Source of the DNA: Thermoplasmata archaeon
GTDB lineage: Archaea > Thermoplasmatota > Thermoplasmata > UBA10834
DNA length: 7,601 nt
Direction: 5' to 3'
NCBI GenBank assembly: GCA_022865445.1
Contig: JALHSX010000082.1
Location: forward strand, 1-7,601
A program made the translations under genes and the position numbers. The notes under the pieces are model-generated. The model worked only from the letters and a program-made list of their open reading frames with translations. It did not search any database and was not told the origin of the DNA. This document shows positions 5,766 through 7,601 of the stretch, in pieces (the first letter of the stretch is position 1; each line of letters starts with the position of its first letter).

Positions 5766-6863
5766 TCACATAATGAGCCCCCCGGGCCCAATTGAACCGC
5801 GGGACTCAAGATCCCCGTTCTGGAATTCGAAGGATATATCCACATAGTGCCGGGGGGACATCCGCGAGTCATTGTGCCAATTGAAAGAAAGTGTGTAGGG
5901 CACCCCATCGGCAAACGAAACCTGATTCGTAGTTGTGAGAGTCAGCAAATCACCCACATCCATCCTGCCATTTCCGTTCCAGTCTGTAACCGTGAGAACC
6001 AACGCCATCCCATTGAAGGTCTTGGTCTCGAAAGCAACGGAAGACCATGACCCCTTCTCCAGCGAATCGGACTCAGTGATCCAAACGACAGAGTTGGTGC
6101 CATCACTCAGGTTCAGAGACGAAACATTCCATTCGTAGCCGGTCGACAGCGAGAAATCGACCATCCATAGTATTCCTCCCTCCACCTCCCGCAACGGCTC
6201 GGGAGCGCGATCCGGGAAATTCGCATAGACTGCAGATGCTACCATTATGAATGTTACTATGGCAAGCACCTGAGACAGGCGGTTACCTTCCTTGATTGAC
6301 TTGCAGATCACCCCAAGGAGCGTGGGGTATGTCCCGGTAGACGCGCCTGCCTTGGACTCATGGCTGAAGAAGACTCTCAATCTCCTCGACCAGTTCATTG
6401 TCAGGTCGGAGTAACCGATACCCAAGGGGAGGACCATGCTCGCTAGCACCAGAGCCGCGGAGAGTATTCCTAGATACCAGCCTATTGCTAGACCGCCCAC
6501 GTAGCCAGACGGTAACCACTCTTCTCTGTCAACCTCCCGGACATAGAACCCGACCAATCCTATTGCCTGAAGCAAACCTCCTGTTGGGGTCACAAGGGCG
6601 AGGAGGCTGCCGAACACGAAAAGCACTCCCGAGACGACGAACAAGTCCAGCGGGTTATGGGGCAGCATATCCCAGACCAAGTGCCAGATGGAGCGCTCCT
6701 CTTGAACGAAGCCTGCCCTGATCCAATTCCATGATAGAAAGACAGCAGTGAGCCCAATAATCGCGCCAATCAGACACAACACATTCACAGTCGCTTTCGC
6801 AGGCTGTGGAGTCTGCCTCTGTCCGTTCTCTTGAGGATGACTGGCCTCCTCGAATTCACCCAT
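5766..6863 (-). CDS. Multi-pass membrane protein with an outer dockerin-like calcium loop
   Basis: The product has 365 residues; I do not recognise the family. A polar N-terminus (1-26) is followed by hydrophobic segments at about 27-48, 72-92, 95-107, 121-148 and 197-214. The last, with AVYANFPDRAPEP after it, leads into a soluble domain of about 150 residues that should be outside the cell. That domain contains DWNGNGRMDVGD (294-305), which fits the calcium loop of dockerin/EF-hand modules (D-x-N-x-N-G-x-x-D-x-x-D). It is also rich in aromatic beta-strand residues (YTLSFNWHND) and carries several N-x-S sequons. A membrane sensor or envelope protein is possible; this is inference. ATG 6863 is chosen; GTG 6887 would add eight residues. 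It is convergent with the surface protein gene and follows tRNA-Val on the same strand. Confidence 0.75.
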   Translation of the reverse strand: MGEFEEASHPQENGQRQTPQPAKATVNVLCLIGAIIGLTAVFLSWNWIRAGFVQEERSIWHLVWDMLPHNPLDLFVVSGVLFVFGSLLALVTPTGGLLQAIGLVGFYVREVDREEWLPSGYVGGLAIGWYLGILSAALVLASMVLPLGIGYSDLTMNWSRRLRVFFSHESKAGASTGTYPTLLGVICKSIKEGNRLSQVLAIVTFIMVASAVYANFPDRAPEPLREVEGGILWMVDFSLSTGYEWNVSSLNLSDGTNSVVWITESDSLEKGSWSSVAFETKTFNGMALVLTVTDWNGNGRMDVGDLLTLTTTNQVSFADGVPYTLSFNWHNDSRMSPRHYVDISFEFQNGDLESRGSIGPGGLIM

Positions 6864-6890
6864 ATCCCTGCTTCCCGCTCCGCACACCCG

Positions 6891-6918
6891 TTCTTAACAA
6901 GGTCCCGCAGCTATATGG
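6891..6918 (-). promoter_or_regulatory. Candidate promoter of the membrane protein gene (two TATA-like boxes)
   Basis: Two minus-strand candidates exist. TTGTTAAGAA (6891-6900) would give a start site near 6870 and a very short leader to ATG 6863. CCATATAGC (6910-6918) would give a start near 6888, a 25-base leader to ATG 6863, or a leaderless GTG at 6887. The sequence does not settle which is used. Confidence 0.35.
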
Positions 6919-6985
6919 TGGTTTGCTCCGGCTGAGAAACCACTCGGAAGCAGTAGCCAATGGCTTTGACACGTGAGCTTTGAAG

Positions 6986-7088
6986 TGGGCCCAACCGGAT
7001 TCGAACCGGTGATCTCCTGCAATTTGACGCGTGCAGAATCTTCGCAGGCGATGTCAAGCAGGCATCATAACCACTAGACTATGGGCCC
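6986..7088 (-). tRNA. tRNA-Val (anticodon GAC) with a 30-base intron
   Basis: The cloverleaf is complete: acceptor GGGCCCA pairs with TGGGCCC, discriminator A; D stem GTC/GAT with a GGTT-containing loop; anticodon stem CCTGC/GCAGG; loop TTGACAT once the intron is removed, giving anticodon GAC (7053-7055); T arm ACCGG-TTCGAAT-CCGGT. The gene spans 103 bases, or 73 after splicing. The 3' CCA is not encoded and must be added by the CCA enzyme. GAC reads the valine codons GUC and GUU. A TATA-like box about 32 bases upstream supports expression. Its 3' end points toward the two partial copies at 5658 and 1602. This is the best-supported RNA gene in the window. Confidence 0.95.
7022..7051 (-). other. 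Archaeal tRNA intron at 37/38 with canonical bulge-helix-bulge
   Basis: The intron lies between A37 and U38. The exon TTGA (32-35) pairs with TCAA near the intron's 3' end, giving the four-base-pair central helix. It is flanked by 3-base bulges CA|T and AT|T, the bars marking the expected cuts. CGC/GCG and then TGC/GCA close the intron hairpin, with a C-C mismatch between them and a 9-base loop. This is the substrate geometry of the archaeal splicing endonuclease. No homing endonuclease fits in 30 bases. Confidence 0.88.
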
Positions 7089-7116
7089 TTGGTGCGGCGA
7101 GATAAGTCGAGCCCGT

Positions 7117-7125
7117 CTATAACAC
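7117..7125 (-). promoter_or_regulatory. TATA-like box of tRNA-Val
   Basis: The minus strand reads GTGTTATAG, centred about 32 bases before the mature 5' end at 7088. Transcription would start near 7095, leaving a short 5' leader for RNase P. Confidence 0.5.
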
Positions 7126-7164
7126 TTTCTGTGCGAGCTTGGTCGAGCCAGATGTACATCATCT

Positions 7165-7173
7165 AGTTTATTG
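7165..7173 (+). promoter_or_regulatory. TATA-like box of the amidotransferase-like gene
   Basis: AGTTTATTG is centred about 35 bases before ATG 7204. The predicted start site near 7195 gives a leader of about eight bases, again close to leaderless. It stands back to back with the tRNA-Val promoter. Confidence 0.5.
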
Positions 7174-7203
7174 CCGTCGTTGACACTAACCTTCTGAGAA
7201 GCC

Positions 7204-7601
7204 ATGGATTCGCCTAGGATATTGGTCTACGCAGGCAGAGGTTCGTCTCACTCGTGGACTTGGCTTGCCGATCTCTTCGAGTCGGAAGGGATGCTCGACG
7301 TGCGGTTTCTCGACTCGACCGAATTCGTGGGAGAGATCTCGAAAGGACCTGATGAGATTATTGTGTCAGGAGGGGATGGATTCAGCATTGCCTCATCTCT
7401 TGCCGGGGGAGGATTCTCGAACCTCAGGAACTTCGTCACTCGCGGCGGCAGATATGTCGGCATATGCGCTGGAGCCTATCTCCCGCTGCCATCATCAGTC
7501 GAACCGTTCTCCGAGTACAACGTCTCATCCACGAAGATCGAGAACATAGACTGCAGGTTGGGGACGCTTGAGAAAGTCCCTCCGAGAATCGCCGTCAAAT
7601 A
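7204..7601 (+). CDS. BPL_N-domain glutamine amidotransferase-like protein, N-terminal part
   Basis: ATG 7204 opens a frame that runs off the window; 132 residues are visible. ILVYAGRGSSHSW (6-18) is a first strand and loop, DEIIVSGGDGFSIASSL (50-66) the glycine-rich second region, and GGRYVGICAGAYLPLPS (81-97) the nucleophile elbow, with C88 as the expected catalytic cysteine. This is the arrangement of BPL_N proteins, a class-I glutamine amidotransferase-like fold named after the N-terminal region of eukaryotic biotin-protein ligase. Whether it acts on glutamine depends on a His/Glu pair that would lie beyond the window. No biotin ligase domain is visible, so the substrate is unknown. It is divergent from tRNA-Val, with its own TATA-like box, and probably cytoplasmic. 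Confidence 0.82.
   Translation, partial: MDSPRILVYAGRGSSHSWTWLADLFESEGMLDVRFLDSTEFVGEISKGPDEIIVSGGDGFSIASSLAGGGFSNLRNFVTRGGRYVGICAGAYLPLPSSVEPFSEYNVSSTKIENIDCRLGTLEKVPPRIAVK

Noticed and set aside
5784..5804. A third tRNA-like match (GGGCCCA followed by ATTGAACCG)
   Set aside because: It needs a 5-base deletion to align and lies inside the C-terminal codons of the membrane protein gene; chance is the simpler reading.
5357..5914. A 185-residue minus-strand frame across the gap between the surface and membrane protein genes
   Set aside because: It overlaps the ends of two well-supported genes and has low-complexity Arg/Ser/Pro composition. Only a short central part may belong to a gene remnant.
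7135..7152. 16 of 18 bases match 1758-1775, at a similar distance from each tRNA 3' end
   Set aside because: The sequence between does not align in the two places, and a match of this quality is expected about once by chance in a window this size.
1..7601. Search for CRISPR repeats, transposases, integrases, toxin-antitoxin pairs or defence genes
   Set aside because: No regularly spaced repeats and no protein with the motifs of these families were seen on either strand.

Overview
The window looks archaeal. Several genes start a few bases after a TATA-like box with no leader or a very short one (positions near 1545, 3064 and 7169). The valine tRNA carries an intron at 37/38 with a bulge-helix-bulge fold. 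The gene families also fit: a NosD/PKD surface protein, an archaeal-type radical SAM protein with an extra N-terminal cysteine cluster, and a BPL_N amidotransferase. A member of the Thermoplasmatota is my best guess, inferred from protein style rather than from any marker gene.

Layout, left to right. 2-613 (+) is the C-terminal part of a cardiolipin synthase-type phospholipase D. Convergent with it, 632-1513 (-) encodes a PHP-domain phosphoesterase. 1514-1806 is non-coding and holds a fragment matching the 3' end of the window's own tRNA-Val. 1807-2042 (-) is a small gene that appears frameshifted. 2014-3033 (-) is a PflX-like radical SAM protein. 3104-3380 (-) is the broken middle of a membrane 4Fe-4S polyferredoxin (NapH-like) gene. 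3426-3791 (+) is a tRNA-binding OB-fold protein, and 3890-5464 (+) is a large anchored surface protein. 5465-5765 holds a gene remnant and a second tRNA 3'-end fragment. 5766-6863 (-) is an unrecognised multi-pass membrane protein with a dockerin-like calcium loop. 6986-7088 (-) is intact, intron-containing tRNA-Val(GAC). 7204 onward (+) is the start of a glutamine-amidotransferase-like protein.

The genes do not form one pathway or a long operon; most have their own promoter. The main pattern is the relation of 1600-6986 to the tRNA. Two partial copies of the tRNA-Val 3' end (near 1603 and 5658) lie on the 3' side of the intact tRNA, all in the same orientation. The DNA between them contains three broken genes, and base composition falls after about 1550. 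This resembles an old tRNA-targeted insertion region, possibly two nested events, that has decayed. No integrase is visible, so mobility is inference only. I see no CRISPR array, transposase, toxin-antitoxin pair or evident new defence system.
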